Shown here: positions 16,450 to 25,888 of the stretch, piece after piece | Numbering within the stretch: the first letter of the stretch is position 1 | Layout: each line of letters begins with the position of its first letter | Assembly: GCF_001541925.1 (NCBI RefSeq) | Contig: NZ_LQMW01000022.1 | Span: forward strand, 33,243-91,269 | Reading direction: 5' to 3' | DNA from: Nitrosopumilus sp. Nsub | GTDB taxonomy: Archaea > Thermoproteota > Nitrososphaeria > Nitrososphaerales > Nitrosopumilaceae | Length of the DNA: 58,027 nucleotides | Made by a program: the position numbers and the translations under genes | Notes under the pieces: model-generated | The model's database searches: none | Seen by the model: only the letters and a program-made list of their open reading frames with translations | What the model was told of the DNA's origin: nothing

Positions 16450-16853
16450 GAAGGATCATAAATTATGTTTGGTACGGGAGTATTCATTTCATGGATTTCA
16501 GTCTTGATTTGGACATGACCAAATTCTTCATGTTCAACTTCTAAAACGATTGGATGAATTGCCCAACCATACTTTGGTTTATTTGGAAATTCTATGATTT
16601 CAATAAATTCAGAATCAGAAAAAGTTTTTTGAAAAGAATTTTCCATTCCAAGAATTTCAAGAACTACAGAAGTAGTTTTCTGGGATTTGTCAAAATAAGA
16701 AATTTCAACATAACCAGTTTCATAATAAACTGCTTCTAATGAAAAATTTTCACGAAGGGGATTTTTATCATCAGTAGCGCCACCAGTTAAAAATACAAGT
16801 GCAATTACAGTAAAAACACCTAGAAATATTGGAGGACCTAGTTTTTTAGCCAT
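16446..16853 (-). CDS. Membrane-anchored hypothetical protein, 135 aa
   Basis: One N-terminal membrane helix (about residues 7-25, PPIFLGVFTVIALVFLTGG) is followed by a roughly 105-residue extracytoplasmic beta-rich part ending in MNTPVPNIIYDPS. The start overlaps the last 8 bases of the M1 aminopeptidase gene, so the two are probably translated together. There is no known domain. It may assist or anchor something at the cell surface. Confidence 0.65.
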   Translation of the reverse strand: MAKKLGPPIFLGVFTVIALVFLTGGATDDKNPLRENFSLEAVYYETGYVEISYFDKSQKTTSVVLEILGMENSFQKTFSDSEFIEIIEFPNKPKYGWAIHPIVLEVEHEEFGHVQIKTEIHEMNTPVPNIIYDPS

Positions 16854-19347
16854 TTTTGAATTCTTTACGCATTGCTCTTAAAAATTTAGAATTAATGCGA
16901 ATTCTTTCCAAAGTTTGTTTTTGAGTTCGTTCAGTTCCAGGAGTAGGGTTCTTTTTGAAAAATAATTTGATTTCTTTTTCCATGGAATCATCAGCTACGC
17001 CTGCAATACTAGCAACAATACGATTGAATAATGGATTTCCATGTCCAACTTTCTTGTTTAGGTTTTTCCAATTTTTCTTCAACCAAGACCACAAAATCTT
17101 GTCCCCGTAAGGATTGGCAGCGATTTTCATTATAGGTAATTGCATATTTTGGGATCTCACTTCAGATGTTTGAGAGAAATCAAGAGTTTTAGCAAGAAGT
17201 TTTTTGTCTTGGAATCCACACATTGCACCTAAGAAACGAAGTTTTTCTTCCATAGTTTTTGAATTTGTGTATAATTTTTTTAATTCATTGAAAGTTTTTG
17301 AATTTCCATTCCAAGCCGCAATTGAACAAATTGGTTCAATTAAGTCAGGAGATAAACTACTAGGAGATTTTAAGAATTTTTTATATTTTTCAATTGCCTT
17401 TTCAGTAACAGAATCATCATTCATTTTTCCCAATACAGATATTGTAAATGAACGTAATAGTGCGTCAGTGTGTTTGTCAGTTTTTCGTGGTTCCCATCCA
17501 AGATTAGATAAAAGTTTTCTAAAGTAATTAATTGCATAACTGCGAATTTCTTCTACAAATTTTTCATCAAATGCACGGAAATACAATGATGCCAAATTAT
17601 GTGCAACATTAACAGAAGCAAGATAACTATCATCATCAAAATACGCATCAGAAAAATCAAGATAATTTCTAACTTGTTCATCTCCAGATACACATAATGA
17701 AAATAAATCATTTTGTACTGCCCATCTATCAATTGGAGGAATACGTTTTTCATCAACTAGCATTTTTAGATCAAGTAAAATTCCTTCATCATATTTTACA
17801 CGGTAGAATCCTTTTCGACCATAATTTGCAACAAAACCAATTGTATTTTTAGGTAATTTTACAGACATTGATTTTTTTGAAAATAATTTATTGGAAATTT
17901 CTTTTTCCAGACCTAATGATAACGGAATCGACCATAAACCTTTACTAAATTTAGAGTTAGATTCAAGCAAATAGCGTTTTTGTTTAATTTTGAGATTATC
18001 TCCATTTTGATTAATTTCTACAAGTGGAAATCCAGGTTGTTTGAGCCATGTGTTAATCATTGAAGTTACAGGCATTTTGGATGCTTTGCCAATTGCATCC
18101 CACAAATCTTGACCCTTAGCATTTTTGTATTTAAAATCTGAAAGATATTTTTTTAATCCCTTTTGGAAATTAGGCTCACCAACATAATTTTCTAGCATTC
18201 TCAAAACACATCCACCCTTGTCATATGAAATAGCATCAAAAATTTCACGAATTTCAGCAGGAGAATTAACATCAACATCAATAGGATGAGTTGTTTTCAG
18301 AGAATCCAATCCCATTGCAACATTCATTGCATCTTCAACAAATTGATTCCACAAATCCCATTCAGGATAAAACTTATCCACAAATTTTGTTGCCATAAAA
18401 GTAGCAAAACTTTCATTCAACCACAAATCATTCCACCATTTCATAGTAACTAAATTTCCAAACCACATGTGTGCAATTTCGTGAGAGATTACTTCTGCAA
18501 TGAATTGTTTAGTTCTAGTTGAAGATGTTTTTGGATCATAAAGCAAAATTGTTTCTCTGAAAGTGATTGCACCCCAATTCTCCATTGCACCAGCAGCAAA
18601 ATCAGGAACAGCAATCAAATCAAGTTTAGGTAATGGAAATTTTATTCCAAAATATTTCTCATATGAAGTGAGAAGTCTTTTTCCCAGTTCTAAAGAGAAT
18701 TTTCCTTTTGAAGTATTTCCTTTTGTTGTAACAACTCTAATCTGAATTTTTCCAGCTTTTCCTGTGAGATATTCGAATTCACCAACTCCAAGATAAATCA
18801 AGTAAGTTGAAACAAGAGGGGTTTTTTGAAAATTATAGATAGTTTTATTGCCAATTTTTTTCTTTGTTTTTACTGGCATGTTTGAAATTGCAGTGAATTT
18901 ATTTTCTGCAATAATTGAAATATCATAAGTTGCTTTAGCTTCAGGTTCATCCCAACAAGGAAAAGCACGTCTTGCGTCTGCAGCTTCAAATTGTGTTGTT
19001 GCAAGGTATTTTGTTTTGCCGTTTTGTTGGTATTTACTTCGATAGAATCCAAGTAACCTATCATTTAAGATTCCCTCAAATTCTAAATGAATAGTACACG
19101 AACCACGTATTTTTTGTCCCAGTTTAATTTCTAATTCTTCCTTTTTTTCATTTGTTTTTGGAGATGAGTTAATTATTTGTCCGGCAGATTTTACAATGCA
19201 AGATTTTATTTTTAATTCAGCACAATTCATTCGAATTACATTTACTGATTTTTTACAATTTACAGAAATAATCTCCAAACCAGAAAAAGTGAATTTTTTT
19301 AGATCTGGTTCAAAAGTTAGATTGTAGTTAGTAGGACTAGTATCCAT
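16846..19347 (-). CDS. M1-family zinc aminopeptidase (tricorn-interacting-factor-like), 833 aa
   Basis: This is a full-length gluzincin. The substrate motif GAMEN is at 253-257, the zinc motif HEIAH at 289-293 and the third ligand Glu312 (LWLNESFA). A C-terminal helical ERAP1-like domain follows (about 490-833). The size and organisation match archaeal F2/F3 tricorn-interacting factors, which trim peptides released by the proteasome. There is no signal peptide, so it is cytosolic. The gene lies upstream of the small membrane-protein gene that overlaps its end. Confidence 0.93.
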   Translation of the reverse strand: MDTSPTNYNLTFEPDLKKFTFSGLEIISVNCKKSVNVIRMNCAELKIKSCIVKSAGQIINSSPKTNEKKEELEIKLGQKIRGSCTIHLEFEGILNDRLLGFYRSKYQQNGKTKYLATTQFEAADARRAFPCWDEPEAKATYDISIIAENKFTAISNMPVKTKKKIGNKTIYNFQKTPLVSTYLIYLGVGEFEYLTGKAGKIQIRVVTTKGNTSKGKFSLELGKRLLTSYEKYFGIKFPLPKLDLIAVPDFAAGAMENWGAITFRETILLYDPKTSSTRTKQFIAEVISHEIAHMWFGNLVTMKWWNDLWLNESFATFMATKFVDKFYPEWDLWNQFVEDAMNVAMGLDSLKTTHPIDVDVNSPAEIREIFDAISYDKGGCVLRMLENYVGEPNFQKGLKKYLSDFKYKNAKGQDLWDAIGKASKMPVTSMINTWLKQPGFPLVEINQNGDNLKIKQKRYLLESNSKFSKGLWSIPLSLGLEKEISNKLFSKKSMSVKLPKNTIGFVANYGRKGFYRVKYDEGILLDLKMLVDEKRIPPIDRWAVQNDLFSLCVSGDEQVRNYLDFSDAYFDDDSYLASVNVAHNLASLYFRAFDEKFVEEIRSYAINYFRKLLSNLGWEPRKTDKHTDALLRSFTISVLGKMNDDSVTEKAIEKYKKFLKSPSSLSPDLIEPICSIAAWNGNSKTFNELKKLYTNSKTMEEKLRFLGAMCGFQDKKLLAKTLDFSQTSEVRSQNMQLPIMKIAANPYGDKILWSWLKKNWKNLNKKVGHGNPLFNRIVASIAGVADDSMEKEIKLFFKKNPTPGTERTQKQTLERIRINSKFLRAMRKEFKNG

Positions 19348-19416
19348 GAATTATAGAAAATTTTAGGCTCTTTATGTAGATTTTCCATTTGAAAAAATAG
19401 TCAAAAACGATGAAAA

Positions 19417-20343
19417 TTACTCTGAATCATCTTTTTTTGGAGTTTGATCAGCTTTCAATCCCTTGTATCTATTTCTGATTGTAACTTCAGTAACACCTGC
19501 TGCTTCAGCAAGATCACGTTGAGTAATAGACACTCCATTTTTTACACACGATAAGTACAATGCAGTTGCAGCCAGTCCCATTGGGTCTTTACCTGCAGAT
19601 TCTTTTCGTTCTTGTGCTTCTTTCAACACTTTAACTGCGTAACGTTTAGTTTTTTCAGAAATTTCTAATTTACTTGAAATTCGTGCAATACATTGGATGG
19701 AATCAACTACAGGCATTTTCAATTCTAATTCATGATGCAATAATCGATAACACCTTGCAATATCTTTTCTTTTAACATTGGCAGAATCTGCTATGTCTTT
19801 TAAAGTTCTAGGGGTTTCAGTATCTCTACATGCAGCATATAATGATGCAGCAATCATTGCAGAAATTGAACGACCTCTAACTAATTTTTTTTCTAGTGCT
19901 TTTCTGTAAATGTATGCAGCTTTTTCAAGAACATTTGCAGGAACTGAAACTTTATCTTTTAATTTATTTAAATCACTTAGTGCTTGTCTGAGATTTCTAT
20001 CAACTGGTTCATGAACTTGACTTCTACTGTCCCATGTTCTGAGACGTTCGATAGTACTCTTCATTGAAGTTGATAATGGTTTTCCAGATGCATCTTTGTT
20101 TAGTGGATTAATTACAGTTGATAATCCCATGTCATGTATCATTAGTGATGAAGGAGCACCAGTTCTAGCAGGATCTGCACCGCCATCTTTTTGAAATGAT
20201 CTCCATTCAGGTCCAGATTCTTGGGACTTTTCTGAAACTACATAACCACATTTTGAACAAAATTGTTCACCAGTAGCATCATCAGTAAGAAGAGAATTTT
20301 TCCCACAACGTAGACAACTTGGAGTTGAATTGGCAGCAACCAT
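19417..20343 (-). CDS. tfb: Transcription initiation factor TFB (first copy), 308 aa
   Basis: The N-terminal zinc ribbon has Cys10, Cys13, Cys29 and Cys32. It is followed by the B-reader/linker (EWRSFQKDGGADPARTGAPS) and two cyclin folds with the helix-turn-helix ending EAAGVTEVTIRNRYKGL. TFB recruits RNA polymerase to TBP-bound promoters. A second TFB is encoded at 53621. The gene lies 10 bases downstream of alba on the same strand, so they may share a transcript. Confidence 0.95.
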   Translation of the reverse strand: MVAANSTPSCLRCGKNSLLTDDATGEQFCSKCGYVVSEKSQESGPEWRSFQKDGGADPARTGAPSSLMIHDMGLSTVINPLNKDASGKPLSTSMKSTIERLRTWDSRSQVHEPVDRNLRQALSDLNKLKDKVSVPANVLEKAAYIYRKALEKKLVRGRSISAMIAASLYAACRDTETPRTLKDIADSANVKRKDIARCYRLLHHELELKMPVVDSIQCIARISSKLEISEKTKRYAVKVLKEAQERKESAGKDPMGLAATALYLSCVKNGVSITQRDLAEAAGVTEVTIRNRYKGLKADQTPKKDDSE

Positions 20344-20353
20344 TTTGATTATC

Positions 20354-20638
20354 CTAAGAATTTTTCCTAGTTATAGTAATTTCAATAGCTGAGACATCCC
20401 TGTTTTTTCCATCAGTGGAAACAAGCGATTCTGAATTTATTGAAACGTTACTAATTTCAAATGCAGGGTTTGTTTTCTTAAGCACTATTTGAGAAACATC
20501 AATGGCTGTCGAAGTAGTTAATCCTCTTGCTTTGATAGTAACGCTTGGCTTTGTAGCTAATTGAACAATAGTAGACGTGACATAGGTCATTAATGGTTTT
20601 TTTCCAATGAAAATTGTATCTTTTGAATTGTTTGACAT
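20354..20638 (-). CDS. albA: Alba DNA/RNA-binding chromatin protein, 94 aa
   Basis: The 94-residue length and the start DTIFIGKKPLMTYVTSTIVQL, with ITIKARGLTTSTAIDV-type continuation (KPSVTIKARG), match the Alba fold. The basic loop and lysines bind nucleic acid. Alba compacts chromatin or binds RNA as a dimer. It is the first gene of a probable alba-tfb pair, preceded by a TATA-like box. Confidence 0.92.
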   Translation of the reverse strand: MSNNSKDTIFIGKKPLMTYVTSTIVQLATKPSVTIKARGLTTSTAIDVSQIVLKKTNPAFEISNVSINSESLVSTDGKNRDVSAIEITITRKNS

Positions 20639-20657
20639 ACAGGATTAATTTTCAGGT

Positions 20658-20668
20658 CTAATTTAAAC
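20658..20668 (-). promoter_or_regulatory. TATA-like box of alba
   Basis: CTAATTTAAAC on the plus strand lies about 25 bases before the alba ATG at 20638, consistent with a leaderless transcript. Confidence 0.5.
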
Positions 20669-20795
20669 AGATAGTACAAATGATCAAAATCAATTAGGCC
20701 AACCAAAGTATGTTAGATCTCCATCGATCAGTGGATTTTACAAAATATCATGTCTAAAGACACAAAATAATGGATTTGTTGACAAAGACTAAACC

Positions 20796-20807
20796 TTTTA
20801 AAATATA
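20796..20807 (+). promoter_or_regulatory. TATA-like box of mcmA2
   Basis: TTTTAAAATATA is centred about 24 bases before the ATG at 20825. This is among the clearest archaeal promoter boxes in the window and shows that mcmA2 has its own transcription unit. Confidence 0.6.
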
Positions 20808-20824
20808 CATTATAGAACGAAATT

Positions 20825-21247
20825 ATGAAACAAAAAGCAGCATCACGAAATATAAAAATTTTAGTTGCAAAATTAGGTCTTGATGGTCATGACAGAGGAG
20901 CATTAGTCTTGTGTAGAGCATTTAGAGACGCAGGAATGGAAGTAATCTATTCAGGATTATTTGCAACACCAGACAGAATTGCACAAATTGTCGAAGATGA
21001 AGATGTGGATGCAGTTGCAATGAGTTTGTTAAATGGAGCACACGGCACATTGTTCCCAAGAGTTGTTAAAACTCTAAAAAAGAAAGGAATCAAAGACGTG
21101 CTAATTGTAGGCGGAGGAGTAATTCCAGAAATTGATCATAAAGATTTAGTGAAATCAGGAGTAGACCACGTGTTTGGTCCAGGTACACCGTTACCAACAA
21201 TTATTGAACACATCAATAACGGTGTGTCCAAACTAAGAAAAATATAA
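20825..21247 (+). CDS. mcmA2: Methylmalonyl-CoA mutase, cobalamin-binding subunit
   Basis: This 140-residue B12-binding domain has the DxHxxG motif at Asp20-His22-Gly25 (KLGLDGHDRG) and the SLLNGAH and GGGVIPE segments that surround the cobalamin tail. It pairs with the McmA1 catalytic subunit encoded 7 kb away to isomerise methylmalonyl-CoA. It stands alone on the plus strand with its own promoter box, convergent with ilvC. Confidence 0.95.
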   Translation: MKQKAASRNIKILVAKLGLDGHDRGALVLCRAFRDAGMEVIYSGLFATPDRIAQIVEDEDVDAVAMSLLNGAHGTLFPRVVKTLKKKGIKDVLIVGGGVIPEIDHKDLVKSGVDHVFGPGTPLPTIIEHINNGVSKLRKI

Positions 21248-21259
21248 AATAAAAAAAGA

Positions 21260-22258
21260 TTATTCTGTGGAATCAGGCCACATCATTTTTCGCATTTCTT
21301 TACCAACTTTTTCAATTTGGTGTTCATCATATTTTTTCATGTATTGATCAAATGCTTCTGAACCTTTTGATTGATATTCAGAAATCCACTCATTGTTGAA
21401 AGTACCATCTTGAATCATGGTAAGTACTTTTTTCATGTTATCTTTGCTTGCTGCATCCATAACCATAGGTCCACGTGTTAAACCACCATATCTAGCGGTT
21501 TCACTAACACGTCTCCACATACCATTAATTCCATATCTTTGAATCATATCTACAATTAATTTGAGTTCATGTAAAACTTCAAAGTATGCTATTTCTGGTT
21601 GATAACCTCCTTCAACTAGAGTTTCAAATGCGTTTGTTACCATAGAAGCTGCACCACCACAAAGGTCTGCTTGTTCACCAAACCAATCAGTTTCTACTTC
21701 CTCTTTGAAAGCAGTTTTGATTAATCCAGCTCTTGCACTACCAATTGCTTTTGCAATTCCTAAAGTTCTATCCCAAGCCTTTCCTGTAAAGTCTTGTTCA
21801 ACTGCAACAATTGATGGAGTACCAAAGTTATCAAGATAGGTTTCTCTAACTTTTGAACCAGGTCCTTTTGGAGCAACCATAATAAGATCTACGTTACTTG
21901 GTGCTTCAATCCATTTCCAATAGATTGCAGCTGCATGAGAAAATGACAATGCTTTTCCTTCTGAAAGATTTGGTCCGATTTCATCTTTGTAAACTTGACC
22001 CTGAATCATATCTGGAAGTAAGATGTGAATAATATCTCCTTGTTTAGTTGCTTCTGCAACAGACATTACTTTATGACCATCAGCTTCGGCTTTTTTCCAG
22101 CTTTTTCCACCTTCTTTAAGACCGACTATAACATTTAGACCAGAGTCTTTCATGTTATTTGCTTGTGCATCACCTTGAATTCCATAACCAATTACAGCGA
22201 CTGTTTGATCCTTTATAGGATCTAAGCTGATATCGTTATCTTTCCATGTTTTTGCCAT
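21260..22258 (-). CDS. ilvC: Ketol-acid reductoisomerase
   Basis: This class I enzyme of normal length (332 aa) has the Rossmann motif GYGIQGDAQANN at about 24-35, the SFSHAAAI region, and the C-terminal knotted domain with FGEQADLCGG and FEVLHELKLIVD. It makes 2,3-dihydroxy-isovalerate and -methylvalerate in branched-chain amino-acid synthesis using NADPH and magnesium. No other ilv gene is adjacent here. It converges with mcmA2. Confidence 0.95.
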   Translation of the reverse strand: MAKTWKDNDISLDPIKDQTVAVIGYGIQGDAQANNMKDSGLNVIVGLKEGGKSWKKAEADGHKVMSVAEATKQGDIIHILLPDMIQGQVYKDEIGPNLSEGKALSFSHAAAIYWKWIEAPSNVDLIMVAPKGPGSKVRETYLDNFGTPSIVAVEQDFTGKAWDRTLGIAKAIGSARAGLIKTAFKEEVETDWFGEQADLCGGAASMVTNAFETLVEGGYQPEIAYFEVLHELKLIVDMIQRYGINGMWRRVSETARYGGLTRGPMVMDAASKDNMKKVLTMIQDGTFNNEWISEYQSKGSEAFDQYMKKYDEHQIEKVGKEMRKMMWPDSTE

Positions 22259-22315
22259 ACCTACCGTAAAGAATGTGCAAATATTAACTATGGAAGTATA
22301 ATCAGACCGAATTAA

Positions 22316-22435
22316 CTAAATTTCAATTATTTTGTCACAACTTTTACATTTTACAGTGACTTTTTCTCCTGGTAAACGTATGAATCTTTTAGAACCACAT
22401 TTTGGACAAATTGGACAAGAACGTGCAGGCTTCAT
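22316..22435 (-). CDS. Zinc-ribbon mini-protein, 39 aa
   Basis: The 39-codon frame has CPICPKCGSKRF and CKSCDKIIEI, so two CxxC-like pairs about 17 residues apart form a compact zinc ribbon. The basic middle (KRFIRLPGEKVTVK) suits nucleic-acid contact. It lies downstream of the EF-like gene on the same strand, 37 bases away. The function is unknown. Confidence 0.65.
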   Translation of the reverse strand: MKPARSCPICPKCGSKRFIRLPGEKVTVKCKSCDKIIEI

Positions 22436-22472
22436 CAAATAGTTATGCCATGGCAGATTTTATTAAATTACA

Positions 22473-23393
22473 CTATAGGATTTTTCCACTGCCCAAGATT
22501 CGAATAGTAGTCGATTCAGGTTTTAAGATAACTGCAATATCATTTTTTTTGCACACAATAGGCTTCTCAAAAATTAATTTCAATGGAGTAATTGAAGAAA
22601 ATTTTGCAGCTTTGATTTGTAACCCAATACTTACAAGGCAACCTTGGTTTTCAGTAATCTCGCTTTTATAAAATGGACTTTTCTGAAAATCCAATTCAAT
22701 TTCAGTTTTAATGTCAACGGCATTTTCAATAGAAATTACATCACCGCGTCCTACTTCGTCAGGTTTTGCACCCTTAACTGCTAAACCAACTCTTGCTGGA
22801 CAAATGGATTCAGTTACAGGATCATCATGCATCTGAATTGATTTTATTAACACATCAATATTATGAGGATATAGTTTTAGATTATCATATTGTTTAATTG
22901 TTCCATTTGTCACCTTACCTAAAATTACGGTTCCAACGCCTTTAACATCAAAACAATGATCAATTAACAACTCAGCAGGGTTATCATTTGTAATAGGTTC
23001 AAGAGCATTCATCTCTTCTTTTACTTTATCTTGTTCAACGCGAGTATAATTTTCAACTACAGTTCCCTTAATCATTAAATTTAGTTTTGATTCATCAACA
23101 TCAAAAGTATGAGTTAGAATTCCCTTTTCTTTTTTTAGAGAGTCCAAAGCAATTATTTGCTCGCCTGTAAATTTATCTAATTTATCTACATGAAATATTA
23201 CATATTCAGCCAAATTAATTGCCTGAAAAAGAGGTTGAATTTTTTCAGGAAATCCATTTGGAATAACCCAAGTTTTGATAATGTCAGATTCCTTTCTATC
23301 ATAAAGCGTGAGATCTGATTCGGTTCCTTTTTTTCCAAATTCAGATGCAGTTTCTTGTTTACCTAAAACTACAAAATTTATTGATTTTACCAA
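22473..23393 (-). CDS. EF-Tu/SelB-like protein lacking GTPase motifs, 306 aa
   Basis: The C-terminal two-thirds looks like translation-factor domains II and III: DHCFDVKGVGTVILGKVTNG at about 143-162 and PARVGLAVKGAKPDEVGRGD at about 198-217 match the EF-Tu/SelB domain II pattern. The N-terminal region resembles a G domain in length (about 120 aa) but has VVLGKQETASEF where a GxxxxGK(S/T) P-loop should be, no DxxG and no clear NKxD. It is therefore probably a pseudo-GTPase adaptor, not an elongation factor. The start ATG at 23393 is clear. Confidence 0.7.
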   Translation of the reverse strand: MVKSINFVVLGKQETASEFGKKGTESDLTLYDRKESDIIKTWVIPNGFPEKIQPLFQAINLAEYVIFHVDKLDKFTGEQIIALDSLKKEKGILTHTFDVDESKLNLMIKGTVVENYTRVEQDKVKEEMNALEPITNDNPAELLIDHCFDVKGVGTVILGKVTNGTIKQYDNLKLYPHNIDVLIKSIQMHDDPVTESICPARVGLAVKGAKPDEVGRGDVISIENAVDIKTEIELDFQKSPFYKSEITENQGCLVSIGLQIKAAKFSSITPLKLIFEKPIVCKKNDIAVILKPESTTIRILGSGKIL

Positions 23394-23439
23394 TACGATT
23401 CAAGAAAAAACAGCCTCTAAAAACCATACTAGTTGAGAT

Positions 23440-24192
23440 TTATGGGAAATTATTCAAAACTTGAGCATAACTTGCAAATCTATGATTTTTGGGTCTGACA
23501 AGTTTTTGACTGTATTTTGATACAGGTTTTCCAATTGAGCCATTTAATCCAAGAGGGCCTTTAACATGTTTTTCAGAATCAGCCCATTTTAGAACTTCGT
23601 CAGTTGGAGCATAGTGATTTACAATTTTTTTATTTACAATGTTTTGAAGAATCTTCCCATATTTCTTAGAAGATGGAATTTCTTCAGTTATGGATGCACC
23701 AAAAAAGTAAACACCTTCAACAATTCCAAAATTATTTTTCTTTTTTGCAAGATATTCTAAAGTACTGAGTATAACCTGAGTACCAAGGGAGTGTCCCATT
23801 AGACGGATTTTGATATTAGGGTTTTCAGATTTAAAATCTTCAATAAACTTTCCTAGATTTTTTCCATTTTTCTTTGCAATTTTTTGTCCAACTGACAAAG
23901 AACGTTTTGCATATTTTACCAAATGTGCACCAGTAGTGTTAGAATCATAACTATACCCAATTACAGGATGAGAATAATTTAATTTACGAAGTCTATTTTT
24001 TGCCAAAACAACTTTAGCAATTGCACCAGCATTATCATTTCTCAAACCATGAATCATAATTGTTAATTCTTTTGAATCAATTAATTTTTTGAAATCTTTT
24101 TTTGGGTATAGATAGTATGAGTTATTTTTTAGAGTTTTACCAGTTAACAGATCATAATACCCTCTAGTAGAAATTCTGGGAATTGGCTTCAT
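23440..24192 (-). CDS. Alpha/beta-hydrolase-fold protein, 250 aa
   Basis: It has the nucleophile elbow GHSLGTQV (about residue 134-141), an oxyanion-type segment LTIMIHGLRND near residue 45, and a late histidine in KNHRFASYAQV that may complete the triad with an Asp in HYAPTDEVLKWADSE. The fold resembles the DUF900/lipase-like hydrolases. There is no signal peptide. The gene is two bases from metG on the same strand, so it is probably co-transcribed, but the link to methionyl-tRNA synthesis is not obvious. Confidence 0.75.
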   Translation of the reverse strand: MKPIPRISTRGYYDLLTGKTLKNNSYYLYPKKDFKKLIDSKELTIMIHGLRNDNAGAIAKVVLAKNRLRKLNYSHPVIGYSYDSNTTGAHLVKYAKRSLSVGQKIAKKNGKNLGKFIEDFKSENPNIKIRLMGHSLGTQVILSTLEYLAKKKNNFGIVEGVYFFGASITEEIPSSKKYGKILQNIVNKKIVNHYAPTDEVLKWADSEKHVKGPLGLNGSIGKPVSKYSQKLVRPKNHRFASYAQVLNNFP

Positions 24193-24194
24193 AA

Positions 24195-25850
24195 TTATTC
24201 AGATGGACCTAATTCTTTTTTGTATTTCTCAATATCAGAAGTTTCGATTCTAGCAAATAATGGCGAAGACTCACCTAAAATATGTCCAGACAAAATTCCC
24301 AATTCAGATAGAGAATCCCAAGGAATGTCTTGGATGTTTCCATCCAGACCTAACTGTATCCAAATTTTTTGGGCAGATTCAGGAACAAATGGGAATATGG
24401 CTATGGCCAGGCTCCTTACAGCATTTACAGACAGGTAAACACAGTTTGCAGTACCAGGACCATTTTTCCAAGGTTCTTTGTGTTGGAAATATTGATTGAA
24501 AAAGGAAGAAACTTCCATGATTTTTTTCAATGCCCGGTCTAAATGATTTTGTTCCATTAATTCAGAAACATCTTTTGCAAGTGATTTTATTTTTTGTTCT
24601 GCTTCAGAATCTTTTTCATCAAAAGATTCAATTTCTGGAATTTTTCCATCAAAGGCTTTTTTTGTAAATCCTAATGCACGATTAACAAAATTTCCAAGAT
24701 TGCCAATTAGTTCGGAATTAATTCTTGTTGTAAAATCATCCCAATCAAAATTCAAATCATCTTGAGAATAAGGATTTATGGAAACTAAATAAAATCTCAA
24801 ATAATCAGCGGGATAATATTCTAAGAATTGTTTTAAACCAATATACCAATTTCGGCTTTTAGAAATTTTTTTTCCTTGAAGTGTAAGATGACCTCTTGTT
24901 GGAATATAATCAGGTAATTTGTATTCTTTTTCCATTCCCAATCTCATTGCAGGTAAAAAGAGATAATGATGATAGACAATATCTTTCCCAATAAAATGAT
25001 AAATATCTGCAGAATTCCAAAATTCTTTTCCGTCAATTCCTTTGTCGTTTAAAAATTTGATTGCAGTAGAAATGTATGCCAAATGATTATCAAACCAACC
25101 ATAAAACACCTTACCATCTGCATCATCAAGAGGTACAGGAACACCCCATGGAATATCACGAGTGACATCCCAATCAATTAAACCATTTTTAATCCAATTT
25201 TGCACATATTTTTTTACATCTTTTTGAAGAGTAGTAGTTTCATCCAGCCATTGAGATAAAGAATCACCAAAATTTTTGAGTTTGAAAAAATAGTGATTAG
25301 TTTTTTCTTTAGTAGGAGTTTGCCCACAAAGAGAACATTTGGGGTCTGTGATTTCTTCAGGAACACGTCCACAACTTTCACATAAATCAGAATATTGATC
25401 ATCAGCCTTACAATGTGGACAGATTCCTTTCACGTATCTGTCAGGAAGGAATTTCTTGTCATTGTTACAATAAAACTGAATTATTTCTTTTTCATAAATA
25501 TGACCAGCATCATTTAATTTCTTAAAAACATCTTGAACAAATGCAATATTTTCTGAAGAGCTAGTTTTGTAAAAATAATCAAAATTAATTCCAAATGCAG
25601 TAAAATCATCATAATCTCGTTTATTCCAATGTGCAACATATTCTGCAGGAGTTTTCCCTTCTTTTTCAGATTGGATCAGAATTGGAGTTCCAAAATCATC
25701 AGATGCACAGACATAGTATGCTTCAACTCCATTTTGTTTTAGAAATCTTGTAGTTACATCTGCAGGAAGATAAGTTGATGCAACGTGACCTAAATGTATC
25801 TCACCGTTTGCATAAGGCAACGCACTTGTAATTATAGCCCTTTTATTCAT
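24195..25850 (-). CDS. metG: Methionyl-tRNA synthetase
   Basis: This class I synthetase has the HIGH motif HLGH at 19-22, a four-knuckle zinc domain (CPHCKADD...CESCG...CSLCGQTP) and the KMSKS equivalent GKKISKSRNW. Its 551 residues match the archaeal core enzyme without the C-terminal tRNA-binding extension. It charges tRNA-Met in the cytoplasm. The hydrolase gene follows immediately. Confidence 0.96.
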   Translation of the reverse strand: MNKRAIITSALPYANGEIHLGHVASTYLPADVTTRFLKQNGVEAYYVCASDDFGTPILIQSEKEGKTPAEYVAHWNKRDYDDFTAFGINFDYFYKTSSSENIAFVQDVFKKLNDAGHIYEKEIIQFYCNNDKKFLPDRYVKGICPHCKADDQYSDLCESCGRVPEEITDPKCSLCGQTPTKEKTNHYFFKLKNFGDSLSQWLDETTTLQKDVKKYVQNWIKNGLIDWDVTRDIPWGVPVPLDDADGKVFYGWFDNHLAYISTAIKFLNDKGIDGKEFWNSADIYHFIGKDIVYHHYLFLPAMRLGMEKEYKLPDYIPTRGHLTLQGKKISKSRNWYIGLKQFLEYYPADYLRFYLVSINPYSQDDLNFDWDDFTTRINSELIGNLGNFVNRALGFTKKAFDGKIPEIESFDEKDSEAEQKIKSLAKDVSELMEQNHLDRALKKIMEVSSFFNQYFQHKEPWKNGPGTANCVYLSVNAVRSLAIAIFPFVPESAQKIWIQLGLDGNIQDIPWDSLSELGILSGHILGESSPLFARIETSDIEKYKKELGPSE

Positions 25851-25888
25851 GATACAGTTTTCAAAGATTAGATTAGAGTTAAGAAGTT

